Below are positions 1 to 11,919 of a stretch of 64,000 nucleotides of DNA, in pieces (the first letter of the stretch is position 1; the number at the start of each line of letters is the position of its first letter). Origin of the DNA: Pseudevernia furfuracea (Eukaryota; Ascomycota; Lecanoromycetes; Lecanorales; Parmeliaceae); contig JAIUPT010000013.1 of NCBI GenBank assembly GCA_022315425.1, positions 248,001-312,000 on the forward strand. The letters run 5' to 3'. The notes beneath the pieces were generated by a model. It ran no database searches, was not told where the DNA came from, and was given only the letters and a program-made list of their open reading frames with translations. The translations under genes were made by a program, and so were the position numbers.

Positions 1-2
1 CG

Positions 3-1286
3 CAAGAGCATCATGAGGCTGATGCTGCTGATTTGCACGGTGAAGATGCTTCTCTGCAGCGTTCCCATGAAGAATTCGACGGTCTGGCTGATGAAGAAGC
101 TGGCTTCCATGATGCGAGGGAGGAGATGATGCTAGATGGGGAGGACCAGGTTGGGAAACCCGAAGAAGTAGGGGAATATAATGGGGCACCCACTACTCTG
201 TTGGCTGAGCTGCAGCTCCGAAAGCTGCAGCAGAAGCAGCGCGGTCGCACAGCCGCGACCGCATTTCCAGACGGTATGCACTCCACCTTATTACAGCTGG
301 ATGCTGTGGCACAGGTCCAAAAGCAATCAAGGAGACAGAAGCATACAACCCTCGCATGGGAGGATCCTGGAGCCCATCATCTGGGCGCTGGGGACCAGGA
401 TGACGAGGATGTTCCTCTGGGTGTACTGTTTCCAGGCCGCACAATGGACGCCAATGACAAATCCCGCCTCTTCGACGAAGACAGACCGCTAGGCCTCATT
501 GCCAGACGTGACATGGAAGATAATGAGCCGCTCAGCCATCGTCGCGCACGACTTCGAGGCGAGGATCCTGCACTACGAACTACAGATCCAGATAAGCGGA
601 ACAGCATGTACACTCTCGACCTTCCCAACTTCTCGGAAGAGAAACCCCAACCCGAGAATGACGACGAGGACGAAACCCTGGCTCAACGCATCCGACGATT
701 GAAAGCTACCAATATCCCTACTCAGCCGAGACCAGTCAGCGGCGACTTCGCCAGCGAAGTCCTGTCTCAATTGATTGACTTTTCACCTGCAGAACAACCA
801 TCCAAGGACGAAGCCTCGGCCCCTCGCACCGCCACCAAAACCCCAGGTCCCGACGAGACTCTGGGCCAGCGTCGCAAACGTCTGCAACGCGAAGCCAACA
901 AGTCTCGCAACGTAAGCGGCGAAAGCAATGAGTCCGCCGCCAGACCAGCAATGACCACCAGACACAGCATGGCCACCATCCTTTCGGCACACCCAGCAGC
1001 AGGCGCCAGTACAAGACCCTTCAATGAGATCAAGTTTGCCCCTGCCCCAAAGTCTCGTAATACGCCGTGGGCCATGAACCAGACGCGAAAGGCCTCGATG
1101 GGACCCATGAGGGGATTGCCTGTGGCCAGTGTACTTGGTGCTTCCAATGGAGGCTATGTGAACGGGATCACTGCTACTTCAGGAGCCATTGGGTTTCCAA
1201 ATCCAATGATGCAACAACCTGTCGAAGCTGTCAATCCGAGGCAGAATGAGATGATCGATAGGTGGAGGCAAAGCGTGACGCATTAG
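3..1286 (+). CDS. Conserved hypothetical fungal protein, 5'-truncated by the window edge
   Basis: The frame is open from base 3 to a TAG stop at 1284-1286, and no ATG is needed inside the window, so the start lies upstream; about 427 residues are visible. The protein is hydrophilic, with an acidic, Glu/Asp-rich first 60 residues and a probably disordered, Ser/Pro/Thr/Asn-rich second half. A short motif recurs: D-E-T-L-A-Q-R-I-R-R-L-K (bases about 670-705) and D-E-T-L-G-Q-R-R-K-R-L-Q (about 853-888), and the shorter phrases P-L-G-V-L-F and R-P-L-G-L-I-A-R-R precede them. No enzyme motif, membrane segment or known domain is recognisable. The length of the open frame, the codon quality and the internal motif repeats support a real gene; the function is unknown. 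Confidence 0.75.
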   Translation, partial: QEHHEADAADLHGEDASLQRSHEEFDGLADEEAGFHDAREEMMLDGEDQVGKPEEVGEYNGAPTTLLAELQLRKLQQKQRGRTAATAFPDGMHSTLLQLDAVAQVQKQSRRQKHTTLAWEDPGAHHLGAGDQDDEDVPLGVLFPGRTMDANDKSRLFDEDRPLGLIARRDMEDNEPLSHRRARLRGEDPALRTTDPDKRNSMYTLDLPNFSEEKPQPENDDEDETLAQRIRRLKATNIPTQPRPVSGDFASEVLSQLIDFSPAEQPSKDEASAPRTATKTPGPDETLGQRRKRLQREANKSRNVSGESNESAARPAMTTRHSMATILSAHPAAGASTRPFNEIKFAPAPKSRNTPWAMNQTRKASMGPMRGLPVASVLGASNGGYVNGITATSGAIGFPNPMMQQPVEAVNPRQNEMIDRWRQSVTH

Positions 1287-1921
1287 TCCGCACTGCTACT
1301 GGGGTGAGATGTATTACGAGTGTTCGTGGGAACTACAGCGCGGAGCAAATGGGAGTTGGGCATTGCATTCCCAGCAGCATGTCTTGCTGTATGGCTAACA
1401 AGTAGAGGGCTATCATTTTTGGCAAGTCCAGTTGGGGCGCCCTCGCTTGCCGGACGATACCACTGCGTGGACACTGGGGGCGAATATATTACATGAGATG
1501 CACATATAGATATAGCTTCACGGCACTGCGATGTCTAATGTCAACAACAATACTATCCGATTGCTCCAACTCTTCGCTCTACATGGTTTGCCGGTGTAAG
1601 CATAATTGACCCACAGGGAAGTTTCTACGCGCTTCCTCAAATGTAGAATGTTGACACTACAATCCGCAACTCCTCGCTCTCTACCACACTACAAATCCTC
1701 ACCCCGTAATCTTCCACCCGCCGCACCAGCGTCGAGGCAGATATAGCTAGAAGCCACCTTCCCAAAACCCCATGCTTGCGAAAAGGCAGCTACTCAACCC
1801 ACACCGAACGAACCGCCTCCGCGGACGAAAAACAACCATGGCCCCATCTGAAACCAAATGATTCCTGAAAGGGTTTCAATCTCCCAGGCCGGGCCGGGGT
1901 GCTCTTGTTTTCTCAATCTCT

Positions 1922-1961
1922 TTCACTCACTCACTCACTCACTCACTCACTCACTCACTCT
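1922..1961. repeat. (TCAC)n tetranucleotide microsatellite
   Basis: About ten perfect tandem copies of TCAC/ACTC, directly readable. Likely length-polymorphic. Confidence 0.95.
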
Positions 1962-1977
1962 GAGCGTGCGGAGCTAA

Positions 1978-2062
1978 AAAATAGCAATAGCAATAGCAAT
2001 AGCAATAGCAATGGCAATAGCACAGTATAGCAATAGCAATGGCAATAGCAATAGCACAGTAT
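1978..2062. repeat. (AGCAAT)n hexanucleotide repeat with higher-order duplication
   Basis: Tandem AGCAAT/AATAGC units with occasional ATGGCA variants. The array is interrupted twice by the same phrase CACAGTAT, so a block of several units plus the interruption appears to have been duplicated. Confidence 0.9.
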
Positions 2063-3169
2063 GTAGATATATATACAGATACAGATTTACCCCCTTCCCC
2101 CTTTAAAAGAGAGAGAGGCACGCCATCAGCGCCGTGAGAAGGAAATTCCCGGCGAAAAAAGCAAAAGGTAGCACATATGAGAGAGAGAGGGAGAGAGGGA
2201 GAAAGGGGGGGGGGGGTTTGTTTTGGTTTTCCCGTTGTTTGCTGACGCGCGGGGGTCTGGGATCGCGTACTCTACATCTGTCTCCTGTGCGCAAACAAGG
2301 CTCGGAAAGGGGGGGGGAAGGGGGGGGCGGAGGCGGAGAGATGTGGCTTTGTGCGGTTTTTTCGCGTGCTCACGGGATGAAGTAAAGTTGGATCCTTTGA
2401 ATGCAATAATGCTAGGTACCAACATGGGAAGAAAAGTCTGAGATGAAGTGCTGTGACGAGATTGTTATCTGGGAGAACCTTCTATCAACGCCTGCCCGGC
2501 ACCTCGCGAAGAAGAAGTAACCCCGTCTCGTTCATTCGGGTTGTGTTCCAACTTCGTTCGAGGTTTTGGATTGCCGCCGCTCAAAGGCATTCGCTTATGT
2601 TTCCAGTTTATCCTAACTCATGATTTCTCGTATATTCGCCCAACATTCTTCAAAGGGTGAAGCGGCGAGTAGTATATTCGTTTGCCGAGCATTTGAGTAC
2701 AGGATGTTGAGTGTTACTGTCAAACACCCTACGCCATGGCTCGAAAAATTGGTAGATTTGAGGGGCCCAGAGGAACACTAGTGCTGCTGTTGAAGTGAAG
2801 AGTGGGGTTGGGATCAAACAGTCTTGCCTAGTTGCAGATGTTCTTGATGATATTGGCTTACTACGCAAACAACTCGGTCTGTATCATTGTGAGGCTGTGG
2901 GTGATACTGGAGGCATGCTTGACTCGACCGACAACGGCAACAGCGGAATTTCCAAGTAGCGGCTATGCTGTTCCACGACATTGTGATGACATCGTGGTAT
3001 GAGCTTACATGACTTTTCCTTGGCGCAGTCGTTGGCTCCTGGAATTGGAACGTCATCTCGCCTCAGTCGGACGCGGCGCTCAGGAAGGGATACTGCCGAC
3101 CAAACCTTGAATTCTCATCTAAAGGCATGAGAGACAGGGTACTGTAAAATATGACACCAGGCTCGTCTT

Positions 3170-4432
3170 TCAACTCTGCTGGCCAGGAATGAAAGTCAAG
3201 CCCTCCATCCGCCGTGTCAACGTAGGGCTGTTATCTTCCTCTTCGACGCTGACTTGAATTTGCGTCTTGGGTCTGTTTCTGTTGAGGCCTTCGAGCAGCA
3301 TGCATGCTTTGCAGATGTCTTGACTGGACAAGTATCCGCACCGAACACACTTGCCAATTTGCTGCTTGGGTAACTTCTTGGACATTCGATTGGACACTTT
3401 ACAGTTCCGGTCATGCGTTTGTCCTTTCAATGTGACTTCGGTCTCCTTGTCCCGAGCGCCTTCGTTGTGGAGAAGCTGCTTTTCCATGTCAGCCATCTCG
3501 CCTCCGCTCGCCCTTCCGTTAGCACTTCCGCAACCGCCACCTCCATCGACTTCTCCTTCTATGACAAGTACGTCTCTACCGCCTTTGCGGTTTCCACTCA
3601 CCTCCTCCGGCACCAATCTCGCCATATCTTCCCCGCTTCGCACAACATCCAGAATGGCACTCGGCCTCACCCTCTCCAGACTCTTGATCAGTGTTCTCGC
3701 GCTCCCCCGGAAGGCCTCCGGACTATAGATACACTCCGTAGTGAAGTAATCCAACCCCTTGTGGTGTGCATACAGGACAATCTCTTTCTCATATGCGAAC
3801 TTTAGCGGCTTGCTTCTCTTGATATCGCTCGCAGCACTCGCTGTCACAATGCTCGTAGCCCTGGCTAGCCGTGGCAGGTCACCTCGCAGCAGGTTCATCA
3901 CGACGGTCTCAGCGATATCGTCGGCATTATGGCCTGTGACGACGTGTTTGATGCCGAGGCGTGCAGCTCCGCGGTCGAGTGCTTGCCGCCGGAAGACGCC
4001 ACAGTAGGTGCAATTGCCCTTCTTGCCTATTTGCGAGACCACTTGATCCATTGTCCAGCCGTAGAGCTCATCGTAGCCAACTATTTCCAAAGGCATGTCA
4101 TATTGTACAGCATTCCTCTTGACAGTCTCCAGGCTGTCATCTCGGTAGCCTTTTATACCCTCGTCTATTGAAAGGAGCAGCAGATTCAGGCCGTAGTTGT
4201 AGCGTTCGTTGAGAGTCCTGAGAACGGATGCTAGCACTGTAGAGTCTTTGCCTCCAGAGGCGCCAATAGCAACTCTTTCACCGGAAGAGAAGAGGGAGTT
4301 GGCGGTGATGGTATTGTGGATCTCGGTCTCGAAGAGGGTTACAAAGCAGGCCTTGCAGAGCTTTTGATGGTTCTTGGGGCGGATGATGAGCGCTCGGTTG
4401 AGGTTGCAGAGGGCACATGGTGTGGTTGGCAT
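3170..4432 (-). CDS. ncs6: Cytoplasmic tRNA 2-thiolation protein 1 (CTU1/Ncs6)
   Basis: A 420-residue protein of the TtcA/CTU1 family, which with Ncs2/CTU2 thiolates the wobble uridine (U34) of tRNA-Lys, -Glu and -Gln in the cytosol, using sulfur carried by Urm1. Visible features in order: an N-terminal zinc-binding pair (C-A-L-C, then C-K-A-C), the PP-loop ATP-pyrophosphatase motif S-G-G-K-D-S near residue 60, the catalytic C-T-Y-C region near residue 142, [10 protein letters not shown] near residue 168, and a C-terminal zinc ribbon (C-V-R-C-G-Y and C-K-A-C). No intron is needed. A Gly-rich, low-complexity insertion of about 60 residues lies between the catalytic domain and the C-terminal ribbon. 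The start at 4432 fits the conserved N-terminus of the family. Confidence 0.97.
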   Translation of the reverse strand: MPTTPCALCNLNRALIIRPKNHQKLCKACFVTLFETEIHNTITANSLFSSGERVAIGASGGKDSTVLASVLRTLNERYNYGLNLLLLSIDEGIKGYRDDSLETVKRNAVQYDMPLEIVGYDELYGWTMDQVVSQIGKKGNCTYCGVFRRQALDRGAARLGIKHVVTGHNADDIAETVVMNLLRGDLPRLARATSIVTASAASDIKRSKPLKFAYEKEIVLYAHHKGLDYFTTECIYSPEAFRGSARTLIKSLERVRPSAILDVVRSGEDMARLVPEEVSGNRKGGRDVLVIEGEVDGGGGCGSANGRASGGEMADMEKQLLHNEGARDKETEVTLKGQTHDRNCKVSNRMSKKLPKQQIGKCVRCGYLSSQDICKACMLLEGLNRNRPKTQIQVSVEEEDNSPTLTRRMEGLTFIPGQQS

Positions 4433-5966
4433 GCTCCTTTGCTTGGGCTGACAAGCGACGGTGAGGCGTAGAGTAATCTAACTAGGTACAATGGTGGAGT
4501 CTTGTTGAAACTTCTATTCTGCCAGTGACTCTTCAAAATTTGGAGGATTGATCTACCGATGTTTACCCATTTACTACGACTCTGGGAACGGAGGTTGAGC
4601 TGTTTCTTCTCACAAATGACGACTACTTGCTCCTCGTCCACACTTCGCATCGAAGGCCTCAGGCAATGTTGGAGCGTATACTGTATGTTGGATTTTTTAG
4701 GCCGTCTGCATTAGTTATATGTGGAGAATCCTTCTCGTTTGGTTCGGCACACTTGTACGATTGACTACTTTCAACGGTCAATCGGTAATGCAGCTAGAGA
4801 ATTCTTCTCTTCTCTTGCGCTCCATTGTCATGGCTTCGTTTACTTACAGTACCGTACCTCAATCTTTTGCCTGAGCCTATCTACAACTTACAAGTGCCTC
4901 CGTAGATAGCATCTGAGTATAATCTCCATGTTTTCGGTTTCAACCCGGCTGCCCGGTAACGTTTCCCACAAATCACGTCAGCTGGCTAATAAAGAGGTAT
5001 GGCTTCATGGACTTCATGTACCTGTGACACGGAAATCAATTTAGCCTGAGCGCCTGCATGCCAGATGGACCAGTCACTTTGCAGAGCCATCTCGTATTCA
5101 CGCGCCAAGGATCCTGGAAAAGCTGATTTCAATTGCACATTGGGGAAATGGAAGGGTACATGCAGTAAAAGTTACTGTAGACTGTAGATAGGGAACAGGA
5201 ATAGGTATGTGAATGTGAAAGTGAAAGTGATGATCAAAGCTCGAGCCCCGCTCCACCAATCATGCCTTCTCCCACACCGAGTCAGCCCCTTGTGGAGCCA
5301 GACTAAAGCACACATCCGTAATTCCGTCGCGTCTGCGTCTGCAGGTTCAGCGACACCACACGGCTTAGAGATTCCAACAGTTGGGCGAATAATAATACCG
5401 TTGGATCTTGTAAGTCGTGAGCTTGATTTGAGCCCGATGCGACCGGACCGACTGCTTCTATATCGAGATTCGAGAGTAAACACGGCGCCACAGGGGCTCG
5501 TCGAGGGCGACTATTTGTGCGGACGGTTTGGCTAGCGGCTCGCATCTATCTCGACCGTTGAGACCAGATTTCTTGTGGCCTGGCATCTCAGTTGGAATCT
5601 AGAAAGTAGTGTTCGTAGTTGGCACTGTGCATGTGTAAAGCAAGGCAAGGCTCGAGCACTGCATGGCGTTATGCGAAGGAAATGGAGTTTTGCATGAGGT
5701 AGTTGCATGAGCACAGCAAGATTCGGAAGGTTGGCAGAAGAGTTCGGTGGTACACACTGGTTACCAGCGGGCATGATGAGGAAGTGGTGTGGGTCCCAAT
5801 GGAAAGGATGAGGGCTTCATCGAGGGGGAGTGGTTAGGGCTTACTGGCCTTGCTAAGGCCAAGGGGCTTATGCAAAGCACGGAGGTTGCGTATTTTACGG
5901 AGTAGGGTAGGATGCAAGCAAGATACCTAGGTAGTCATTTGCCCTGCACGCGAGTCAGACGGGATG

Positions 5967-5992
5967 TGAGAAAGAAAGAAAGAAAGAAAGAG
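5967..5992. repeat. (GAAA)n microsatellite
   Basis: Five to six perfect GAAA units within a gene-poor region. Confidence 0.9.
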
Positions 5993-6439
5993 TGTAAAGT
6001 AAGTAGGTACGTTAGGGAGATAGGGTAGGCTAATCATTGCCTATTTTTATTGATAGCCAATACATCAGGTAATAAGTAAGGTAATAAATAATAAATTGCA
6101 AATGTAGTCTAGCAGTAAGGTAAGTACCTAAGTACCTTACTTTTAGTGGCAGACTGGCAGTCATCTAAGGTATGCAACCTCGGGTGCCTGCAGGTACTAA
6201 TCCCAAAGTACCGAAACCTGGGGTAATGGTGGTCATAGGGGGGCCATATAGGAAATAATGGGGCAATTGGGGTAAGCGTCAGCCTATGACATGTAATTCC
6301 CCATTGCCGGTGAAGTTGCTCCTTTATCCCTTTTTATGCCTTAAAGGTATGAGCTCTGACCACTTATCCTCAAAACCAGGAGACCGGTCGTGTTTGAACT
6401 TGGTTTTGCACAGCTTAGCGGCATGCTGTGAGGTGAAGA

Positions 6440-6481
6440 GCTTCTCTCTCCCTCTCTCTCCCTCTCTCTCCCTCTCTCTCT
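6440..6481. repeat. (CTCTCTCC)n octanucleotide repeat
   Basis: A pyrimidine-only tract made of about five copies of an 8-base unit (CTCTCTCC). Confidence 0.92.
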
Positions 6482-9417
6482 ATTGGCACTGTTCAAATTA
6501 GGTCTTAGTCTATCCGCACAGATGACACCAATCGAGAAACTAACGTCAACTAACGTCAACTAACAGATGGCATATATGCGCTTCCCAGCCGAGCCAATCA
6601 GAAATCTTCCCGGTGCAACGCCAATCGTCCCCGATCTGGAAAATCGTGCAGGACGCCATGGCTTAGGGCTACTTATGGCTTGGGCCTGGCTGGCTTCGCG
6701 TCAACCTGTTGTCTGCATGGCCATCGCCAGATCCTTTTTTGTTGCAAACCAAAAAACACGTCTAGAGCTACCCCCCCCCCCTTCTACCCCTACCTTAGCT
6801 ACCTTACCTTACCACTAAGGTACTTACCTACTTACCCCTGGTCTGTTCATCGCTCTCTACCACACCCTCCAATTCTAAATTCCTAACTTGCTGTCAATAC
6901 TCTATCATTCATTCGCTCTCACTTATTAAAATCTTGTTTGTCTGTTTCGGCTTTTTACTATAGCCACTCCTTTTCCCATCAAGCCTGAAGCAAAGGCGTC
7001 CAGATCATCATAGTGGGAACACTGGCACACTAGCTCCAATTTCTTGCAGCAAACGCCAATCTGGCTGTGGGACCAATGATCACCACTGCATATACCCATG
7101 ACCTTGCCAACTTACCTAACACAACGCTTTTCACTGCTTGAGGCAGCTGCTTATGTACTGGCATATTTTACCGATTCTAGCCTTCGCAATCGACCATGGT
7201 ACGTCACGTCAAACTCAACCAGCCTTCCCACAAATCCACTTCTACCTGCAATCCATCATCTATTATTACCCAGACCCTACACTATTTCACAGTACGAGAC
7301 ATGGCAATGGTTGGCTCACCGCCAATGCTGTTCCGACACTTTCCTTACATAGTAACACAGAGAACACACTTTCGCAAAAGACTAGATGCGCGAACCGCAA
7401 AAGCAGTTAAGCGGTCACTCGCTCGCCATTCTGAAGCTAAGGACGTTAATCACACCGACGTACTGGAGCTTTGGTGGCTCACTGTGGCTCCTTTAGCCTC
7501 ATGTTGGTAACCGAGTTATGTTCAGATAAGACAGATTGTATCGCGCCAATGATCTCGCATGATTGAGGATCTGAAGATACAGCTTTCGCACAATTCATGT
7601 AGGCACGATCCTGGGTTCTGAAGTTGTTAAAGTATAGCCGCATGGAACTTGCTTCCGTTGGGCAGGCTTCTTTCTGGAAGCAAGAGTCGTAACAAATACC
7701 GATCACGGCCAGTAGCACCATCTCGCTTGTTGAAGCTTTGTCCACGAAGTCCTATGGTCCTTCCCATTTCCGTCATGTCAAACCTACTCACTATTCACGT
7801 CAAACTTGCTGAAGCGGCCGTAATTCCAAATGGTCCGATTCGAATGGATCTTGAGTCTCGCGCATGACGCACTACATGGTCTCCTTCTCCACAATGACTG
7901 TGGACCAAAGATAGAACCATGATTGTAAATGGCCGCGCGAAAAGGTGAAGCATCAGCCGTTATGAAAAGGCAGCCACACTCTGCTTCAAATATTCTATCC
8001 CTCTGGCTGGGAAGACGGTACGCGAGCAAGGCAAGCCCAATGATGCCCGATGAGTCCCCTGCGTAAAAAAAGCAAGATTGTCAAAAGACTAGGTTAAGGA
8101 GGAATGAATTGGATATAAGCGTACCTAGTAGACAATGATGTAGTTGTAAAGAATCGGCCATCTCCAACGGATGCAATGTTTAGTACCCCAGGGTTACTAA
8201 CATTCGACGATTATATACTTTATATAGACCTTCCCATCAAAATCATACATACTTCCATTATAATAAAATCGGAGACTGCACAGGACTAGTACTGTACATT
8301 TCACTTGCCCAAACGTTCACGTCCACGGTCCGCTTGTTTTCCAACCTTTCAGAAGCCTTTTCGCAAGCTTGGCAACGCAGCTGTCCATTCGATACGGAGA
8401 CATACATTGTTACATGATCAGGACTCGCAGGATTCTTTGCTAGGCGTATGGTTCGGGACGGCAATCCTCCGGTTCGAAGGTTGGACGAGCGTATCAACGA
8501 GCAAGATAATACTTCCGAAGTCGCTCGATACTGTACGTATCCGGTACAAGGAAATCAATATTATCAAGCACTGCAAGCACCCGAGGTGCTGGCCTGTGAG
8601 GAGGCAGCGTTTTGAAGAGCATCGTCACACATTCGCACGCGGCATTACCAAAGGAAAATTTCTCGACGCTTCTTCATCTCAGCAAACCTCCGTTTTCCTC
8701 TTTTCGAATCTTCACGGCAGTATGAGGGAGTGACGGAAAGAAGTTACCGGAAGCCGTCAAAGTATCCTCCTCAGTCGCGCTTCAGAGGTCAACACGAGCC
8801 TCCCCAGCAAAAGCCGGGAACTACATACATGCAGAGCATGTACCACTTCTGAAGCTTCATTTCCTTGACAGGTAACCCCTACCCTTTTTCCGTCGCGTGC
8901 GCTTCTGAACGTACATAATGTACAAGGTTCAAGCCGCAGGGCTAAGAAGTAGAGAGCTAAAAAGAAAACTTGGACCCAACATCTAATTTATGGCTAGAGG
9001 CACCACAAAAAGCACAAAAGCGAATCGTTTGGACGCCGGACAACCCTAGAAGAAACGTCGTGTCGTTCCCCCAGTCAAACCAGTCAAACCCCCCCAGTCC
9101 CCCGGAATAAGACCCTTTGGATTGCGATCCTTCCTTCCGATCCTACCGGTATACATAACGAGCAATCGGCCGCCTCCCGTTTCATCCTTCTCAGATCGAT
9201 TGGCATATTTTCAACCTCCCATCTTCCCTCTTAGGAAATCTCAAAGACCCAAACCAAACATTCGCTTCACTCTAAACATCTAAAAAACTGTCACTGAAAT
9301 CCTGCCGTCTCCCGGCATCCTACTGCCAAGCCTAACTGCACCATCCGTCCCTGCCGACCATATTTTTGGCTCTACTTGACCTCATCCCTCAAGACGTTCC
9401 TGTTGCTAGCCGCCAAC

Positions 9418-11092
9418 ATGGTGGTCAAGGCAACCACCAAGCAGAGCCCCGCTGTCAAAGGTGGAGCCTCTGCCACCGACATGGCTGCTCGCCCCTTTCA
9501 ATGCGAATGGCATGAAGGTTGCCCAAAGGTAAGCAATCCCGCGCCGAAAGTTCCACCTCGGTAGTGCTTGTCGGCGTCCCACCACCACGATCAAGAGGCT
9601 GATCGCAATCGCATCCCACAGAGTTTCAATCGCAAGTCCGATCTCCAACGCCATTACCGAATACATACCAACGAACGCCCCTACGCTTGCGACTACAAAC
9701 CTTGCAACAAGACATTCATTCAGCGCAGTGCCTTGACCGTCCACCGCCGTACCCATACTGGAGACAAGCCACACAAGTGCCCGTTTACGGGTTGCGGAAA
9801 ATGTTTTTCAGATGTACGTTCCATCAATTGATTCACGGGACCCTGCAAGAGACTTACACTACGCGCAGTCTTCGAGTCTGGCCAGACACCGCCGTATACA
9901 CACCAACGATAAGCCCTATATTTGCAGAAACCAGCGCTGCAAGAAAGCGTAAGCATGACGCGATACCTGCCACTCTGTCGGTCGGGCTAACAGCCTACGT
10001 AGCTTCTGCCGGAAGACCACAATGACAAAACACATTCGAAAGGAACACCCCGCAGAACCCATTCAAGAGGATCAAGATGCTGAATATTCCGATGATGAGG
10101 CCTCAGAAGAAGAGGAGCTTGAAGAAGACATGGAGGAGAGCAAGGAAGATTCTCAGCTTCGTTATCAAGAGTCGACGGATGTCGATCAGAGGCATCAATC
10201 GGTTGGGGCACCGAGCCACTACAACAGAAGTCTTTGGCGTCTCCCTGGAGAAACCGTTCAACGTCCGAGTCCTCTCCAGCTGCAAAGACAAATACCACGC
10301 TCCGAAGCCCCAATCCATGAGATCAAGCTTGAGCGCTCGTGCTCTTCCACCCCGAAAAGATCCCCCACCGACCTCTATCCTACTGGACGAGTGCACTCAT
10401 CCGAGTACTCACACGTCAGAGCGGACACAATGCCTGACGGCTTGCCACAAGCGCCTGCAAGTGCTGGTGTGTGTCCCCAGTTTCAGATGCGAAGTGATAG
10501 CAACATGGGCCTTTGGAGTCCACAGTCGATACAGGACAGCCCTACTAGTCTTACACATTCATCTCCAAGCTCCGCCAGTACTCAGTCTCATCCACTCTTC
10601 CCATCGCAACCTTACGCGTTGCAGCACGTTAGCATATCTTCTGAGCCTATGTCGTATCAGGACCAAGAAACTGTTAAGACCTTGGAACGGCTAAAGCTCG
10701 AGCAGTCCCAGCTGCAATACGGCGGCTTGCAGCAGAACCTTTCTCAGCAACATGCGTACACTGACACGACTCGAGAACTTTCCCAACACAATGCATACGA
10801 TGGGACACGAGTTCAAGCCGTTCCTCAGCACTATCAGCGCGACATGCCACCAACACCAGCGCCGACTCAGTCGGTGCCACAGTACACAGTGCCCGTACAA
10901 GAGGCGCCTTACCAACCACCTCAATTCCTTCCACCAGACAACTACCCTATCGGCAACCAATACTTTTCACCTCACATCAATGGCCTGTACCAATACAGTG
11001 ACGGTTTGGACTGGTGGAAAGAAGAGATCAAGCCAGAAGATTATTGGACCCTCATGCCGAGTCAAAGGATGCAGGGCAATGACTGGGCTTGA
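9418..11092 (+). CDS. C2H2 zinc-finger transcription factor with four fingers
   Basis: Exons 9418-9528, 9622-9813, 9869-9948 and 10003-11092 join in phase to give about 490 residues; each junction falls inside or between zinc fingers and restores the finger spacing. Finger 1 (about residues 28-53) is CX5C-X12-HX3H and is split by intron 1 just after C-P-K. Fingers 2 and 3 are CX4C-X12-HX3H, and finger 4 is CX4C-X12-HX4H. The linkers T-N-E-R-P-Y, T-G-D-K-P-H and T-N-D-K-P-Y are of the Kruppel T-G-E-K-P type, so DNA binding is expected. After the fingers comes a strongly acidic segment (Glu/Asp, about residues 155-180), then a long Ser/Pro/Gln/Tyr-rich, probably disordered tail that could activate transcription. 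The start is the first ATG in frame with finger 1. Targets are unknown; I do not assign it to a named regulator. Confidence 0.9.
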
Positions 11093-11919
11093 TGATCGCA
11101 CGACTTCTGATCCCATCGATGACTCCGCCCTCTCTGCCACTTTTTTGCCACGTTTTTACCACCAGCCTCTGACATGAACAACGCCAACTACGACGCTCCA
11201 TCCAAAGCGCACTATCACGGATGTTCCACTCCGAGCAACGCTATTAATACTTACCTCTCTTACTTCCTTTTCCGAACTCACGATGTAACGACAGCCCGCC
11301 GACACGACACTGCTTGACGTCCATGCTCAACAAAAGGTTCGAGATATTCCACATCAGTTTTTCATCTACATGTTTTTCTTTTATTTGGAATGGACCTCCT
11401 AGTCATGGCATTATCTGGCGTCATCTCTACTTTTTATTCAATCTCATCTATCACCATTACGGCATTCGCAGGCCTCTGGGCGTTACTGGAACGGCAAAAA
11501 GAAGGCCTTTTGAGTGTCATGGAAAGTCAAGCCTCAGGCTGACTTGATGTTTGTTTATCAAGCAACCTATCTGCCCGTCGATGGCCAATCAATAGTCTGG
11601 GTATATATGTCTAGTAGGCCCCTGATGGGTTGCATATAGCTTTAGCGACAGCATGATAGCAAGCATGAATTACTTTTCCACATTATTGCGATGCAGATCA
11701 CGCTTCCTCGATGTGACACAAAATACTTGCGCGAAGCGCATCTACCTTTTCAGATTACTTATTAGCTACTGACAGGGTCCAATTCCATCATGGCTCGTAC
11801 CGTCGTACGTCAAAGTGTCAACTAACCAAGCTACAAAAGTGTCAAACAACTCGACCAAAGTTACATAAAAAAAACGCCTTGACCACTTTTGCCGGCCATC
11901 TACTCTTATCCATCTACCC
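11093..11919. other. 3' region of the C2H2 gene, no further gene seen
   Basis: AT-rich sequence after the transcription-factor stop. Only short ORFs without recognisable features; it probably contains the 3'UTR. Confidence 0.5.

Larger units (their letters stand above)
1287..3169. other. Intergenic region with no convincing gene
   Basis: This is the space between two gene 3' ends (the truncated gene on + and ncs6 on -). It holds tetra- and hexanucleotide repeats (listed separately), a purine-rich GA tract near 2176-2205, and long G runs near 2207-2216 and 2309-2328. ORFs here are short and mostly translate the simple repeats. I see no RNA gene. Confidence 0.6.
4433..9417. other. Five-kilobase gene-poor region upstream of the C2H2 factor
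   Basis: No ORF here has recognisable homology or a coherent exon chain. Frames such as 5209-5535 (+) and 8305-8733 (+) are overlapped by equally long antisense frames and look like chance ORFs. The stretch contains GAAA and CTCTCTCC repeats, a 10-base direct repeat near 6539-6563, C runs near 6771-6781, and several AAGGTAC/GTACCTT motifs (about 6110-6172 and 6790-6835). Around 9060-9110 a C-rich, CAGTCAAA-repeating segment lies just upstream of the transcription factor and may be its promoter or 5'UTR. Long upstream regions are common for fungal regulators; an unrecognised non-coding RNA cannot be excluded. Confidence 0.5.

Noticed and set aside
1922..2062. Regularly spaced repeats that could suggest a CRISPR array
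   Set aside because: They are contiguous simple-sequence tandem repeats without unique spacers, in a eukaryotic genome.
3351..4171. Several + strand frames of 80-130 codons opposite ncs6
   Set aside because: Antisense shadows of a well-conserved enzyme gene.
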